The translations under genes and the position numbers were made by a program. A stretch of DNA of 64,000 nucleotides from the NCBI RefSeq assembly GCF_963678975.1, contig NC_089277.1, positions 26,176,672-26,240,671 of the forward strand, read 5' to 3'. Shown piece after piece: positions 13,276 to 24,500 of this stretch. A model generated the notes under the pieces. The model was not told the DNA's origin. It saw only the letters and a program-made list of their open reading frames with translations, and searched no databases. Every line of letters begins with the position of its first letter. Position 1 is the first letter of the stretch. This stretch comes from Dysidea avara (Eukaryota > Porifera > Demospongiae > Dictyoceratida > Dysideidae).

Positions 13276-13465
13276 CTCCAAGTGACTAGAACACCTGCCT
13301 GATACTCAAAACATTCTAGGTTCAATACCTGGTTATGCGGTTACTGTTGTTTCCTTGAGCAAGAATTTTTCTTCACATGACTTAGCTGCTCGTGGAGACC
13401 TGATGACTTTGTGCTACTCAGGTGCTAAAAGTCAAATCCTCTTGGGGCAGGACTAATAAAATACA
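13275..13465 (+). mobile_element. tRNA-derived SINE-like element
   Basis: An A-box-like stretch (GTGACTAGAACACCTGCCTG) is followed 25 bp later by a B-box-like AGGTTCAATACCT, as in tRNA-headed SINEs. Then comes TTTCCTTGAGCAAGAATTTT, a block often seen in SINE bodies. A promoter-like head without a foldable complete tRNA argues against a functional tRNA gene. Confidence 0.5.
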
Positions 13466-15524
13466 AGAGGTTGTATCATGTCTCACACTTGAAGGTATGT
13501 TAGCCGACCTTCACCCGCTTTGTGTGACATGGATAGTTGGCATTTGCTTCCTGAGTTAACACCTGGTAGCCATTGATGTTACAGCTCCCGGTGTCCACTA
13601 GATAATTTTGATGTACGTAGCATGGTAGTTGAAGGATTTGATTCTTGCATTTGCTTTGTGCAAGTGTACATATAGTACAGTATGTGTTGTGTGTGTGCAT
13701 GTTTGTGCATAGTTTGTGTACATATGTATGCATACATGTGTAGTGCATTGTGTGTGAAACAGTGCAGTCAGTAAATTAACAGGGGTGGTATTACAACTGT
13801 GGTACAAATTTGCAAAACATTTATCACAATCTGATTGCATCCACAGGGTTACAAAGTATTAGGTTACCAAGTAAAATGCGAAAGAGAGGAAGACCTAAAG
13901 GAGCTGGCAAGACTGTTATTGGTCTCCCTAGAAAGAAATCCAGAGGAAGTAGGCTGTGTCATTCCTATACAAAGGTGCTAAGCAAAAGGAACTTGGTATG
14001 TTTGTTAAATAGCCTGTGTGGATCTTGGAAGATGTTTTCATTTTTAGTGATTTTAACCTGGTTTGTTGATCTACAAATTGCCAAGGACGCCATAGATGGG
14101 AGCCGAATTATAGAAGAGGATGATGTAGAAATGAGACCTGAGATGGTTTCATCATCGTGCACTGATGAATATGTCTGCTTAGATATGTGCAGGAAGTATT
14201 GCACCCGGGAAGCATGGGCAGCTATTAACAGTGTAGTATCTGTAATACAAGCCAATCCCACATGGTATTGTGGAAGGTGCACTGCATACAGTAGATATTA
14301 TGTGTGTATAGCATGGAACTTCTGTATGGTGGACACTTTGCAGAATTGTGATGTAAAAATTTGGAGTCAGATCTGTTTCTTAATGTGGAGAATTTGTTAA
14401 ACTATTTTAAATGTTGATCTTTTGACTGCAGAGGAACTTGAGCAGTACTTGAAATTGTTCCATGTTGGGGAGGTGCAACTTGATGTTATATAATGTAGAT
14501 GTAATACCCTTCCCAAAATCTCAGACGCACCCCTAAATTGTGAGTGGCAATTACACTGTATGCAGATCAGTTCAATCTTCAGACAGTATAGTTAATATGT
14601 AAATATTTCCCAGGTTAAAACTGCGTACACACTAACCTTAACATGCTTATCAAATATTTCCTAGGGTACACATATATACTGGACTCTCAAAACACTCAGT
14701 ACTGAAATGACTATTAGTTTTTTGATATCTAAAAGCCCAAGTGTTTTAAAATTAAGCCTGTTTAAAGTAACACATTAACTTTCACACTTGTAGTACTGAA
14801 CTGACTATTAAGTTTGATATCCAAGAGCCTAAGTGTCTTAAAATTAAGCCTGTTATTAAAGTAACACATTAACTTTCACACTTGTCAAATTCAATTTCAA
14901 GTCTCTAAGGCAGGTTGACCTTTAAATAGCATGCTCTGAACCAACAAAAATACCCTCAAAATTTAATCTTGAAAGGCTTAAAATTTTCCTTGTTTTGAGA
15001 ATGGTCTAATAGCAGCTACACTGATGCATCAAACTATAATCTGGCTTCACCCAATTCAATCACAAAAACAAATGACCACGACGCAGCCTGGCTTGATAAC
15101 TAGTCTTGCAGCTATCTAGCCATGCAAGCTCCCTCTGCACTCAGAGGAACATTGACGCTTAAGCAAGATTTGCTATACCAGGTTTTTCAACTTACACTGT
15201 ATATGTAGCTACTAATGATCACGATCAGTAGCTAATTTGGAGTGGATCACCACACTTCATTGTGTATGGGGAGTGCCTACTAAAAGCACTGAATTAATCG
15301 AGCAACACCGAGTCACAAAAATCCAGTGGGCATTTTCTCCCCTGTAGGAAACCAGTCAATTTTTAGTCCTCCACTTTATTCCGGCACTTTCTTCCACTTC
15401 AGTGGGTCAAGCTGGCCTCAAGTACGAAGTATTGGCGGTCTTCAACTGAAAGTACGCAGCACTATTGTTGTTATAGTACTGAGTGCCACGGCTACCAATA
15501 CGGCGCCCCTCTTAATATCTTTGG

Positions 15525-15593
15525 CACGTGATGAAGTGACGGAGCTGTAGCATTGGCAAACCACCTCCGGCTGCCGGAGCTCTAGACACATCG
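15525..15593 (-). repeat. Right terminal inverted repeat of the MULE
   Basis: Read on minus it begins CGATGTGTCTAGAGCTCCGG, pairing with the left end at 5465. The 9-bp target copy ATAATAAAA follows at 15594-15602. Confidence 0.85.
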
Positions 15594-15721
15594 ATAATAA
15601 AAAGTTATAAACTGGATGCTGTGGCTGTTCTAAGTGGCTGGCACTACTTCTGGATGTCTTTCATGGCTGAAATAGGTAAGTTAGCTGTTCTGGAGTATCT
15701 GGCTATAAATCTGTAGTTGTA

Positions 15722-16239
15722 TGTGACCCAGTCTGACAAAACCGGGCTTATCGCCTATTTAAAAGTATCGAGAAATGCCGGTTTTAAGTATTTAGTGTGT
15801 TGTAGCTCGCCAATGGTTGAAGCTATGTGTACCAAATTTTCACACGTTTTACATCAATTCCTTACCTTCCAGAGCATCCACTGTGCAAGCAGCCAACAAC
15901 TAAGTTTCCTGCCATTTTAGATAGCTTTTAAACCGAGGTTGACTGTTTCGAGCTGCAAATTGGGTGGGAGGCGGGGGCCCTGGAAGGCGGGCAAGATGGT
16001 GAGCTGTACAGCCACATACAGTCGTTCCCAGGCTGACCAGAGCTCCATTAAGGCTCCACACTACACGTACGGATCACCACTGGGCTTGGGAAAAGCAGCC
16101 AGCAAAACCAGACCACTCAAGTCTAGCTGATTTTAAATGTGGAATTAGATATAGTTTATTCATGTAGCTGTGTGTCCTGGGTGATAAATCGAATCTGCTG
16201 ACATGGGCGATAAGACCGGTTTTCTCAGACTGGGTCACA
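15722..16239. mobile_element. MITE of the TGTGACC family (copy a)
   Basis: Inverted ends TGTGACCCAGTCTGACAAAA and its partner (minus: TGTGACCCAGTCTGAGAAAA), both continuing into CCGG-CTTATCGCC, are flanked by TA on the left. The interior includes GCCAATGGTTGAAGCTATGT, shared with 36467-36890. No transposase; non-autonomous. Confidence 0.75.
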
Positions 16240-16629
16240 AATAGGAACCGCAATCAATAATATTATTTAACTATCTTGTGATAAATCTCGCTACCTGATG
16301 CTGCATAAAGTGTTCCATGGCTTAACAAAGCGTTATCTGTGGGGGTATCATGTTAAAAGGAGATGTGGTGCCAGGAGAGATTTTATTCTGTGAACAGAAA
16401 TGAAGATAGTTTTGCGGTAGCTGGCCATGATGTCACACGATGATATCGTTGGGTACGTTCCTTGAACAATTCACACTTGGTACTTCATCCTACATCGAGG
16501 CAGAATATTGTGTGAGGTCACTGGGAATGATTATAATTATGATTATGATTACTGAAAACACAGTTACAAACTGATATGTTCAGGTAAGGAAAACATTACA
16601 AATCACATAGATAAGAGTCAGTTATAATT
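16240..16629. other. No gene seen
   Basis: AT-rich, with a short ATTATGATTATGATTA run near 16530. Nothing else recognised. Confidence 0.4.
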
Positions 16630-16860
16630 TATCTACAAATACTTGTAGAGAATGGGATTCTATTGTGTCAGTTGGTAATCACAGATAGATTTGGGGTAAT
16701 AGCTAAATTTATAATGATCTGTTCTAGCAAATGGAATCTCAAAATGGAAGGGGTGGTGGTGGTGGGTGGGATATGTGGTGTTAGTGAAGTAATTTGGGAC
16801 TGTTAAGACTGATGAGGAGTAAACAATGTTGTAGAAGAATATTAATCTAGTCACGTATCG
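16630..16860 (-). mobile_element. LINE 3' coding fragment
   Basis: Minus-strand frame with HPFHFEIPFARTDHYKFSYY then PKSI and QLTQ before a stop. This is the R-T-x-x-Y-K-x-S-x-x-P-x-S-I ending found after the reverse transcriptase in CR1/L2-like LINEs. Only the last 60 residues or so survive. Confidence 0.6.
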
Positions 16861-16861
16861 T

Positions 16862-17582
16862 CGGTGTTATTATTATTATTATAATTGATTGTTGTGCAGA
16901 CCTCAAAAGAGTATGGTGCACAAAAAAGGGTACAATTGCTACTGTCAATTACAAAAGAAAAACAAACTTATATAATTATACAATATTTACTATACACAAG
17001 ACCATTATATACACATTGATAAATTATTAAACAGTTACTAGTCAAGCTAGGCTGTGCTTGAATTGGTTAATCTCTGTTAAATCAATCATGTGTTGGGGTA
17101 AGGAATTCCAAATATTGATTGCAGAGGGGAAAAAAGAAAATTTATAACAGTCAATTCTAGTCATTGGGGTTAAAAATCTCTTATCATGGCCTCTGGTGTG
17201 ATGTAGGTTAGGATTAGGAAAAAGGAAATCATCAGCATTAATGTTGATTTGGTGAGATATAATTTTAAATAACATTGTAGCCTTCTGTTCGTTTCTGCAT
17301 CTGGCTAAGGTGGGCCAATTAAGGTTAGATAGCATTTCAGTGATGCTGGAATATCTAGAATAGCTGTTAATTACAAACCGTGCTGCTCGTCTTTGGACAT
17401 TTTCTATGGGTTGAAGTGATGGCCATTGTAGATCTGCTAACATAGATGTAACACTACTGTTGTATTGGTAATCTGACTTGACCCAACAAGCAGCACGTCG
17501 TTGTACCATTTCTATACTTTGTATCTCCTTCTGCAAGTAGGGGTCCCATACTGCCGATCCATACTCCAACAGTGGTCTCACT
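16862..17582 (-). mobile_element. LINE C-terminal fragment with TAA-type tail
   Basis: Minus frame 17581-17042 reads MRPLLEYGSAVWDPY through RTNCYKFSFFPSAINIWNSL-type ending (here IDCYKFSFFPSAINIWNSL) to HSLA and a stop; the 3' tail on plus is (TTA)n at 16862-16883. An oddity is an internal repeat: the MVQRRAACWVKSDY...MLADLQWPSL block is followed at once by NVQRRAARFVINSY...MLSNLNWPTL. So either the ancestor duplicated this 40-residue block or two related LINEs were joined. No catalytic palm remains. Confidence 0.75.
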
Positions 17583-17583
17583 A

Positions 17584-18785
17584 TACTGCTCAGCTACTAT
17601 TGACAATCAATGACTTTGCCGAAAGCTTAAATAGCAATGATCAAACTGATGTCGTACTACTAGATTTTTCAAAGGCATTCGACAAAGTGTCCCATCAACA
17701 CCTGTTCCATAAACTCCACCATTACGGTATCCGAGGTAATTTACTTGACTGGATTAAAGATTTTGTACTGCAGAGATCTCAGTGTGTGGTGGTTGAAGGT
17801 CAACAGAGCAACTTAACAGCAGTTACCTCTGGTGTTCCTCAAGGTACTGTCCTTGCTCCACTTTTGTTTCTCTGTTTCATAAATGATTTACCAAATAACA
17901 TATCATCCAAAATCAAGTTATACGCTGACGATGTGTTACTTTATGCCACCATTCGCACAGAACAGGACTGCAATCAGTTGCAGAAGGATTTAGATGCACT
18001 GGGAAAATGGGCAGACGATTGGAAAATGGTGTTTAACCCACAAATATGCGAATTTCTTAGGATAGCTAACAAGAAACACACATACTAGCTCAGTATAATA
18101 AACCAATCAAGAAAGTCAACCATGCCAAATACTTGGGTGTAACAATAAGCCAAAATCTATCCTGGTCAGAACATATAAAACAAATAACTTCCAAGGCTAA
18201 CAGAACTAAAGGTTCACAATTGTACAACAACAATTAAAGATAGGTTGTACAAAGCAATGGTAAGCCAATTATAGAGTATGCAGCTGTTGTCTGGGCACCT
18301 CATACTAAGATGGATATTGATATGATTGAGAGAACACAACGACAAGCAGCTAGATTTGTGACCAGCAACTACTCCCGTCACGCTAGTGTCACGCAAATGC
18401 TTACAGACCTTAATTGGCCTACACTTGCGCGATGCAGAGATGAACTGAAAGCCATAATGATGTTTAAAATAATTAACCACCTTGTTGAATTGACATCCCA
18501 GTAAATCCATTTCTGACACCCATATCCACTGTACATAGTACCAGAGGTCATAATATGAGATTTATGCAACCAATGACACGGATCGATTCTTATATGTACT
18601 CCTTTTTCCCTTCGGCAATCAAAATCTGGAATGATCTACCCCAAAATGTGATTGACTCCAATGATATTGATCAGTTCAAACAAAAACTAGCAATTATTTA
18701 TATACTTGTATGTATGTTGTGACCTGTGTACTATACTCTAATAGAGGCCTGCACAGTATTACCAATAATAATAATAATAATAATA
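17584..18785 (+). mobile_element. LINE reverse transcriptase fragment, CR1/L2-like, frameshifted
   Basis: The frame starting near 17584 contains DVVLLDFSKAFDKVSHQHLF, TSGVPQGTVLAPLLFLCFIN and KLYADDVLLYA, the reverse-transcriptase palm with the YADD catalytic box. After about 18088 it shifts frame: KYLGVTISQNLSWSEHIKQI, YAAVVWAPHTKMDIDMIERT, NWPTLARCRDELKAI, then MRFMQPMTRIDSYMYSFFPS. It ends in an (AAT)n tail at 18763-18785. It meets the minus-strand LINE head to head at 17583. There is no endonuclease domain, so it is 5'-truncated. Confidence 0.85.
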
Positions 18786-19094
18786 GCCTTATTGTGGTTA
18801 TCATCCATGTTTGGACAATGGTGAAATGTAAGGTTTAGCTTATAGCTGAAATGAATGACCCTGAGCATTCTTAGAAATGCTGGAGTGTACATACACTACA
18901 ACCATATTTTAATCTTTTGTTTGAATTAGTGTGTGATGGGCTCATATTGAGAGGAATTTGTGTCAACACAATAATGTGTGAGAAGTTTATTTAATCAGTG
19001 CATGCAGTTCTGCATTTAAGCAATTCTCAGGACATTGAATATTAAACCTTTCTCAGTACAGCCCCCAGACCCCTCATCTGGGATCACCTACCGC
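18786..19094. other. No gene seen
   Basis: Short AT-rich stretch between LINE remnants; nothing recognised. Confidence 0.4.
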
Positions 19095-19600
19095 TTCAAT
19101 TTAGAACCTTCCGTTTGAAATTCCTGCATACGGGCCTGGAAATGATGGAGTCAGAGAAGAATACTTTCTGAACTTAGCTGACTCTGCAGAGATTGCCAGC
19201 CAGCTGGAACCACTAGCAGAAGTAGATAAATTAGATGGGGCCAGGGTGTCTGAATAGGTAAAGTTCCAATGCAATGGTAAGCCCCGTGACCAAGGAATCA
19301 AAGACATGCCATCTAGCCTCTTACCATCATTATGACACACGCCGACTAGTTCCAAAACAGCAGGTACACCTCCAGACACCAGAGCATGATGAATAGTTTC
19401 ATTCACTGCAGCGCACCGAGGAATACGGCCTCCACTATGCCTGCAAGACAAACCGTGAGTTCCAAAAACATCAACTTTACTGCCACAAGTAGACTTAGGC
19501 TCAACAACGATGGGAACACCAAGTCATAGACCAAGAGCAATCCTCAAAGACTCATTATGTAGTTCAGGGCCCAAGGAAGGTACAGGAAGAGCACCAAGCC
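19095..19600 (-). mobile_element. Fragment of an RLE-type non-LTR retrotransposon
   Basis: On minus the frame reads CGSKVDVFGTHGLSCRHSGG, RCAAVNETIHHALVSGGVP, then DGKRLDGMSLIPWSRGLPLH and DTLAPSNLSTSASG. The CG-x-x-VD-x-x-GTHGLSC-x-x-S-x-GR zinc block followed by a PD-(D/E)XK-like stretch matches the C-terminal restriction-like endonuclease of R2/NeSL-class LINEs. Here the expected Asp of the PD pair is LD and the next acidic position is Asn, so catalysis is probably lost. No reverse transcriptase is attached. Confidence 0.6.
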
Positions 19601-19718
19601 ATGCACCAGACTCTGAGGAGGAAAATGTGTGGGAATCAGGAATTATGCTAGCATTTAGAGGTGATTATAAAACTTTAACAGTAGGAAAATCTGCAGATTG
19701 CACAATTCCGTTAAAAAA

Positions 19719-19835
19719 ATCGAGATACTCTAATAGAGCAGTCAGAAACTCTAATAGACCAGTCAATGACTATTATTTACTCTGATAAAGCAGTCACATT
19801 GAAATGAAATACTCTAATACAGCAACCAGCTAAAG
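19719..19835 (+). repeat. Array of four degenerate copies of the 28-bp motif
   Basis: ATCGAGATACTCTAATAGAG then CAGTC is followed by CTCTAATAGACCAGTC, CTCTGATAAAGCAGTC and CTCTAATACAGCAACC. This is the longest run of the motif that recurs at ten places in the window. Confidence 0.75.
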
Positions 19836-20428
19836 AATTCAAGACTATTTGAAGCTTAAAATTTTATGGAAATTGCCTGATACAGCAATAAACTGACATT
19901 ATTAGCCAATTATGGTGGCATAATTTTGGGAATAATGGGCAATCTTCAAAAGCATAATAGTTGATTTTTTGAGCACTGCTCAAAAGCATAATGCTCAATT
20001 TTTGGAGCATAATAGCCTCGTGCCTAATGACGGTTTAAACACAGGAGTGTAAATTCGCATAATGTTTAGAGAAGAAGATATCTTTGAGGTTTGTAAACGT
20101 TGTGGACTCTAGTCATGTGGAAGGTGTTTCTGTCGATCTACAAGTTTATAAAAAATAAATAAATAAAAATATGGTCCACTGTGTTTCTTTCAGTAAGTCC
20201 CTCAAGATTAGTCATCTTGTTGTCAACTTCATGAGCGGAGCATTCGAGTGAGTGGCTGGTGGTGATTATTACCAATTGAGGACAGATTTTCAACTCAAAC
20301 CAGACTGAAGAAGACAGTGAAACACAAGGAGAAACAGTACTAAATGTTTTATTATTGATATCTGTAAGTATATAACATTTTCTGTTATGAAACAGTTGTT
20401 AACATCATGCGTTTTTTTATATTGCCAC
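19836..20428. other. No gene seen
   Basis: Includes a close pair of GAGCAYWATAG-type words near 19960-20010 and AT-rich DNA. No coding signal recognised. Confidence 0.4.
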
Positions 20429-20830
20429 TTATGTGCCTTTAATGGTTCCTATTAACAACGAAGCATACTGTGAAATGATAATTTTTCCAACAGAGCATAC
20501 ATTAAACAACAGTTCTAGTTCCTTTATTGCTGGCAATCCCAGAAGGTCACTCTTTAGGTCTTTAATGATGTGGATCTGCTGTATTTGAGATTTCAATGTA
20601 GACTGCCAGGGTACCCACACAGACCACACTGTTGCAGCATATTCAAGTGGGGGACAAATGAATACAGTACATGCTAGCTTCTTTGTATGAAGAAAAGCAT
20701 GTGAAATGTTACACTAAAGAAATCCTAAGGTTCTGTTAGCTGTAATTGATATGTAATTAACACGAGCATTCCATTTCAGATCTGACTGATAAATTGACAT
20801 GCATACATCTTGGTCCAAATCAATTAATCA
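20429..20830 (-). mobile_element. LINE fragment joined to a Pol-like fragment
   Basis: Minus frame from about 20800: SDLKWNARVNYISITANRTL, then LHTKKLACTVFICPPLEYAA and TVW, the end region of a LINE reverse transcriptase. After SQIQQIH it changes to IIKDLKSDLLGLPAIKELEL, which resembles the protease-to-reverse-transcriptase linker of Gypsy-like Pol. One stop lies inside. Probably a chimera made by insertion. Confidence 0.45.
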
Positions 20831-21785
20831 AGGTCTGGTGGTTATGAGCATGGTACATGCATGAGAGGCTTAAGAGATCTGGTTGGTCTTGTGAAATCAA
20901 GTACTGATTCAAGGCTAGCAGTCAAAGACTTGGCAAGCCCTTTAATTTGAAAGTTTTCAACTCACTGCTGGCATCAGTCCACTGCATTGTTACTGAATCC
21001 ATGTACTTTATTGATGTTCGCAGAATATAGCCTCCTTGTGCCACATGGCCCAGCTGTTCTGCCAGTATGTGTGCTCCTCACACTGCACAAAATTCCTTAA
21101 GCTTTTGACTGAGTTAATTCAGCTGGCTCTTTCTTGCCACCTTTGCCTTTCTGCTTCCTTTCTTTGTAGTATGCATTCAGTGTACCGATTTATGATTGAA
21201 ACACTGGCCCCAGACTGTACTCTATAGTCAAAGTACAGTAAGCATAAACAACACACATACTATTAGCCTTAGTGAAAAACAAGCAATGCATTAAATACCC
21301 TTCTTGATAAATCAGGGATAAACATCACCGAGACAGCTAATCCCACAATACGTACTTCATTACTATGACAACCAACAAGAACCCAAAATCAGTCCTTAAA
21401 TTGTTTCTATTTTTCTTGAGGGTATGTTTAATCACCTGCTGGAGGTCCATCAATAACTTGTAAGGGCAGTTTCAGCAATGGCAAGCTGCAGGCTTCGATT
21501 TAAGAAAGCATTCCATTCTGTAGATTAGTCCATCGTTCCATTCCATTCCGTAGAATAGACCCCACCGAAGAAGAAAAAATACAAATGAAAATAAAACGAA
21601 TATTTGGCTGCTCGTATCTCAGAAATAGCTGGGGCGATTTTCTTCAAATTTGGTATGCTTCCAAAAGGCACATCTATAGCAAATTTGGTTCCAATCGAAT
21701 AAGGGATCACAGAGCTACATACTGTACTGTAGCACATTTAAACCACGTATGTTACAAGATGGCTCAGATGCTTACAGCTAATATA
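20831..21785. other. No gene seen
   Basis: AT-rich. The stretch 21590-21730 (CTCAGAAATAGCTGGGGCGA and following) has the look of an old repeat, but no second copy was found here. Confidence 0.4.
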
Positions 21786-22391
21786 TGTGACCAGATTTTA
21801 CAAAACCATTCCAAATTTCACATCAGGAAAAATCAAAACTAACACGGCCAACACCCTCAGTGCTACTCAAATTACTCAAGGCTAATTTTAACAGACTTCT
21901 TTTCTGCGTGGTGTGGAGAGCTCTAATGGCGATTTCAGGCCTTGTGAAGGGCCTGCCTTGAGTGGTTTACTGTTGGATGGCATGATAATGTTGGCCAAAC
22001 AAGTTTTGATGATTTTGCTGCACATCAGCCACTAAGAAGCCAGCACAGCCCTGTAATCTCATGTCTGGATTTCAATCATGGTTTGCCTCCATTTTGAAGT
22101 CAATTTCTTGCCCACCCCACCAACCCTCACCCTCCTTCCTTTGTGAACACTCGTGATACTACTTCGCTCATCCAACTGCTCAGAGTTTCTATTTTATAGG
22201 GCAGGAAACTCTACAAGCAGTTACAAGTACTGGAAGTAGTCTGGAAGGTAATAGATTGATGCATCTCTTGAGTAAATTTCATACACATGTTTGCTATCCT
22301 TGGCAAGCTATGTTGACTTGAATTCTTTAAACCGCATATCTCGAAACTTCTAATGCGTGATTAGGAATGATTTTCCAAAATCCATTCACAT
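21786..22391 (-). mobile_element. MITE of the TGTGACC family (copy b)
   Basis: Begins TGTGACCAGATTTTACAAAA and ends at TTTTCCAAAATCCATTCACA. It matches the reverse complement of 62300-62939 throughout, including CTGAGCAG near the middle and GAAACTTCTAATG near one end. Non-autonomous. Confidence 0.75.
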
Positions 22392-22985
22392 CAAGGCGCG
22401 GCCAGTAAAGCAGAAACGCGCGCCGCAGACAATAAATGACGCGACCACTACGTGAGGATTTTACAAGAACGAACGTTCTCAAATTTGGCCTTCCTGTAAT
22501 CCACCCGTCACTTACGCTATCCCTCTGAAACTCTGGAGTTGAACTCATCATGTCACTAGTAACTACCACACAAGCAGTGAAGCAAATCCATGCCGATTGT
22601 TTCGTGATCGAGATTGCCGACATGAAAGGGGACGTTTCATTTTTTTATTTATTTATTTTTTTTATCGCATGCGGTTAGACGCAACCGCAGGTGTATGCCT
22701 TGCGTTCCTTTGTGCATTCCGAACATTGATCGCCCTGTTATCGCTTCAGTATTCACTCAATCACCTCAAGATTCACATCATCGATTTCACCATACATGAT
22801 TACCCTACAGTCGTGATTTCAGCACCAAACGAAGTTTCAGTCGTCCTCAGTCGACCTAGAGGCCAAATACAAATCCCAGATTGTTGTTTTCCGCAATACT
22901 CGCTTGGCATGTAGGGCAATGTGTCTTTAAACTGTTCTGAAAGTTTCGTTCAGATTGAAACATTTGTTTTCGAGAATGGCTAGTT
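22392..22985. other. No gene seen; locally GC-rich start
   Basis: 22390-22460 is CG-rich (AGGCGCGGCCAGTAAAGC, ACGCGCGCCGCAG). Open frames here lack recognisable domains. Confidence 0.35.
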
Positions 22986-23290
22986 TGAAATTTGAATTTA
23001 GTCGCCCCCACGTCATTTGCTCTCTAAGAATTTTACTCGGAATTTAAAGAATGACGCAGAGCACAACTGCGGTCTCTGGGTATTGATGAACTGGCGCTCT
23101 ATGTAGTTAATCAGTACATATAGCCACCAAGAAGTGTGCTGCCATAGATTATAGTCCATAGATATAGCTAATCTATGGTGCTGCATACCATCCTTCGTTT
23201 TGAAATTAGTCGCCCCCACATAATTTGTCCTCTAAGGGCGCGGCTTAAAGAATGACACAAGAGTACAACTGCGGTTACCAGTTGTTGACA
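22986..23290 (+). repeat. Direct duplication, about 213 bp apart
   Basis: TTTAGTCGCCCCCACGTCAT and the following AAAGAATGACGCAGAGCACAAC (22997-23065) recur as TTAGTCGCCCCCACATAATT and AAAGAATGACACAAGAGTACAAC (23207-23275). Confidence 0.6.
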
Positions 23291-24276
23291 CAAGCTGTGA
23301 GTAATTAGCACATGTAGCTAGCTTAAAAGGAAGTGTGCAAAATCGCCTAATACAATTGTCACCATGCATTATTGCATTTTATAGCACCCCCACACAAAAT
23401 TACACATGTAATTACAACATACAGAGGAGACACATGAATACCAAACACTTTTCACAACAATAATGTAAGAATTGTACAATAATGACTGTAATATAACTGC
23501 TATGCAAATGTTTTCCAGTGGCCCGCCATGGTAGCAAGTCTCACATGACGGCATGTATATTCATCCAAACACAATGGGAGTAACGAGTGAGTATGATGAC
23601 AACAAGTTGGTATGACTCCATTTGTAGAATCCAGATGAGTGGGTGTGGCTCCAGTATGTCTAAACGGTTAACAAACATTCCTGTTATAAATACGTGCTAG
23701 AGTTGCAATATAATAGTATAGTATTTAAATGCAATAATACATAGTCTCCATTGCATCACTATCAAACGACACTAAGTGGAGGATATTGTTGCATCTCTAG
23801 TATGTACACTCTATCAGTACAACCTATCTTAATGGCCACTAGTATAGAAAGACAACCACTCTTGAAAAGCCAATTCCAATTGAGAATTTATACACTGTTA
23901 CCTGCTGAATGAGTGAAGGTGGCAATAAACAAGTTCCACCGTAATTTATACACGTGATCTGATCCTGTATATTCTGTCAGTGGATGAGATCCACTTGGCC
24001 AGGACAAAATGTGACTCAAGTGCCCTGGATGATCCATACTCAACCAACTTATGACCCAGTGGCACAATGGAACTGACTATTTATAGAGAATACAATTACA
24101 TTTATTTCTAAGATGTGTGGACACATTACAACACATTACATGTACATACAAGACACGCTACGTACTGTTTTAGCATTTCAAGTCACCACATTATACACGT
24201 ACCAGTCAACAATGCTTCATAGTGCCCATCAGTAAACCTGAAGAAAAGTTACGAAAAATAAAAATTCACATAAGTA
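23291..24276. other. No gene seen
   Basis: AT-rich, no coding or repeat structure recognised. Confidence 0.4.
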
Positions 24277-24277
24277 C

Positions 24278-24452
24278 AATGAAACCTCATTAATATGGCA
24301 GGCTGTGGGACCAAAAAATTTGGCCTGAATAACAAGGTGGCCTTATTAATGAGGTCATAAGTAATGCTTAGCTATATTTGGGACCTACTAGAGGTGGCCA
24401 ATATAATGAGGTGGTCTTATTAAAGAGGTGGCCACTAAGTGAGGTTTCACTG
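24278..24452. mobile_element. TA-flanked MITE with CARTGAAACCTCA ends
   Basis: Ends CAATGAAACCTCATTAATAT and (minus) CAGTGAAACCTCACTTAGTG, flanked by TA on both sides. The interior repeats GAGGTGGCCTTATTAATGAG-like words. 175 bp, non-autonomous. Confidence 0.7.
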
Positions 24453-24500
24453 TACATATAGTTCACAATATTGTGAACAATATTAATGGTTAACGATATA

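Larger units (their letters stand above)
5614..14400 (+). pseudogene. Spliced ZSWIM-like MULE transposase, broken
   Basis: Exons can be followed by homology and splice sites. Exon 1 (5614-6677) has an acidic N-terminus, then a FAR1/WRKY-like zinc finger (GGKPFHSKGSG, NCKACIKLNLSEDGQYLEV, then HNHEVSK) and a GTACAG donor; a frameshift near 5885, a stop near 5951 and a LINE at 6080-6655 break it. Exon 2 (6757-6989) holds KLTPSERNEAAELL and TGKIVILKDISN, with stops and a frameshift. Exon 3 (9449-9961) is the catalytic part: LLVDATYKLKELRMP, MMVVDGNGQSE, LISDKDCSERAVF, LQLCLFHVLRSFRR, with a frameshift near 9600. Exon 4 (12086-12255) is intact: NWHPIREEWVECF, FTLGERTNNRLESINAKVKS. The last exon or exons (about 13865-14300) carry KMRKRGRPKGAGKTVIGLP and an acidic C-terminus with CTDEYVCLDMCRKY and WYCGRC. 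The SWIM finger expected between exon 4 and the end was not found. ZSWIM1/3 proteins are domesticated relatives. Confidence 0.8.
5465..15593 (+). mobile_element. Complete 10.1-kb Mutator-like transposon
   Basis: Inverted ends of about 69 bp (5465-5533 and 15525-15593) differ at about four positions. They are flanked by a perfect 9-bp direct repeat ATAATAAAA at 5456-5464 and 15594-15602, the length expected of Mutator superfamily insertions. The element encloses the spliced MULE/ZSWIM-like transposase trace at 5614-14400, which starts 80 bp inside the left end. Introns hold later arrivals: a LINE end, a foldback, copies of a dispersed repeat, and a SINE. The transposase is broken, so any movement would need help in trans. 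The target duplication is intact, which indicates the outer boundaries are real. Confidence 0.82.

Noticed and set aside
13119-13325. His/Thr-rich frame
   Set aside because: Translation of the TG microsatellite.
19510-19785. 91-residue frame
   Set aside because: It runs through the RLE fragment's opposite strand into the 28-bp motif array; a chance frame.
22327-22914. Frames of about 100 residues on both strands
   Set aside because: They overlap a MITE end and have no recognisable domain.
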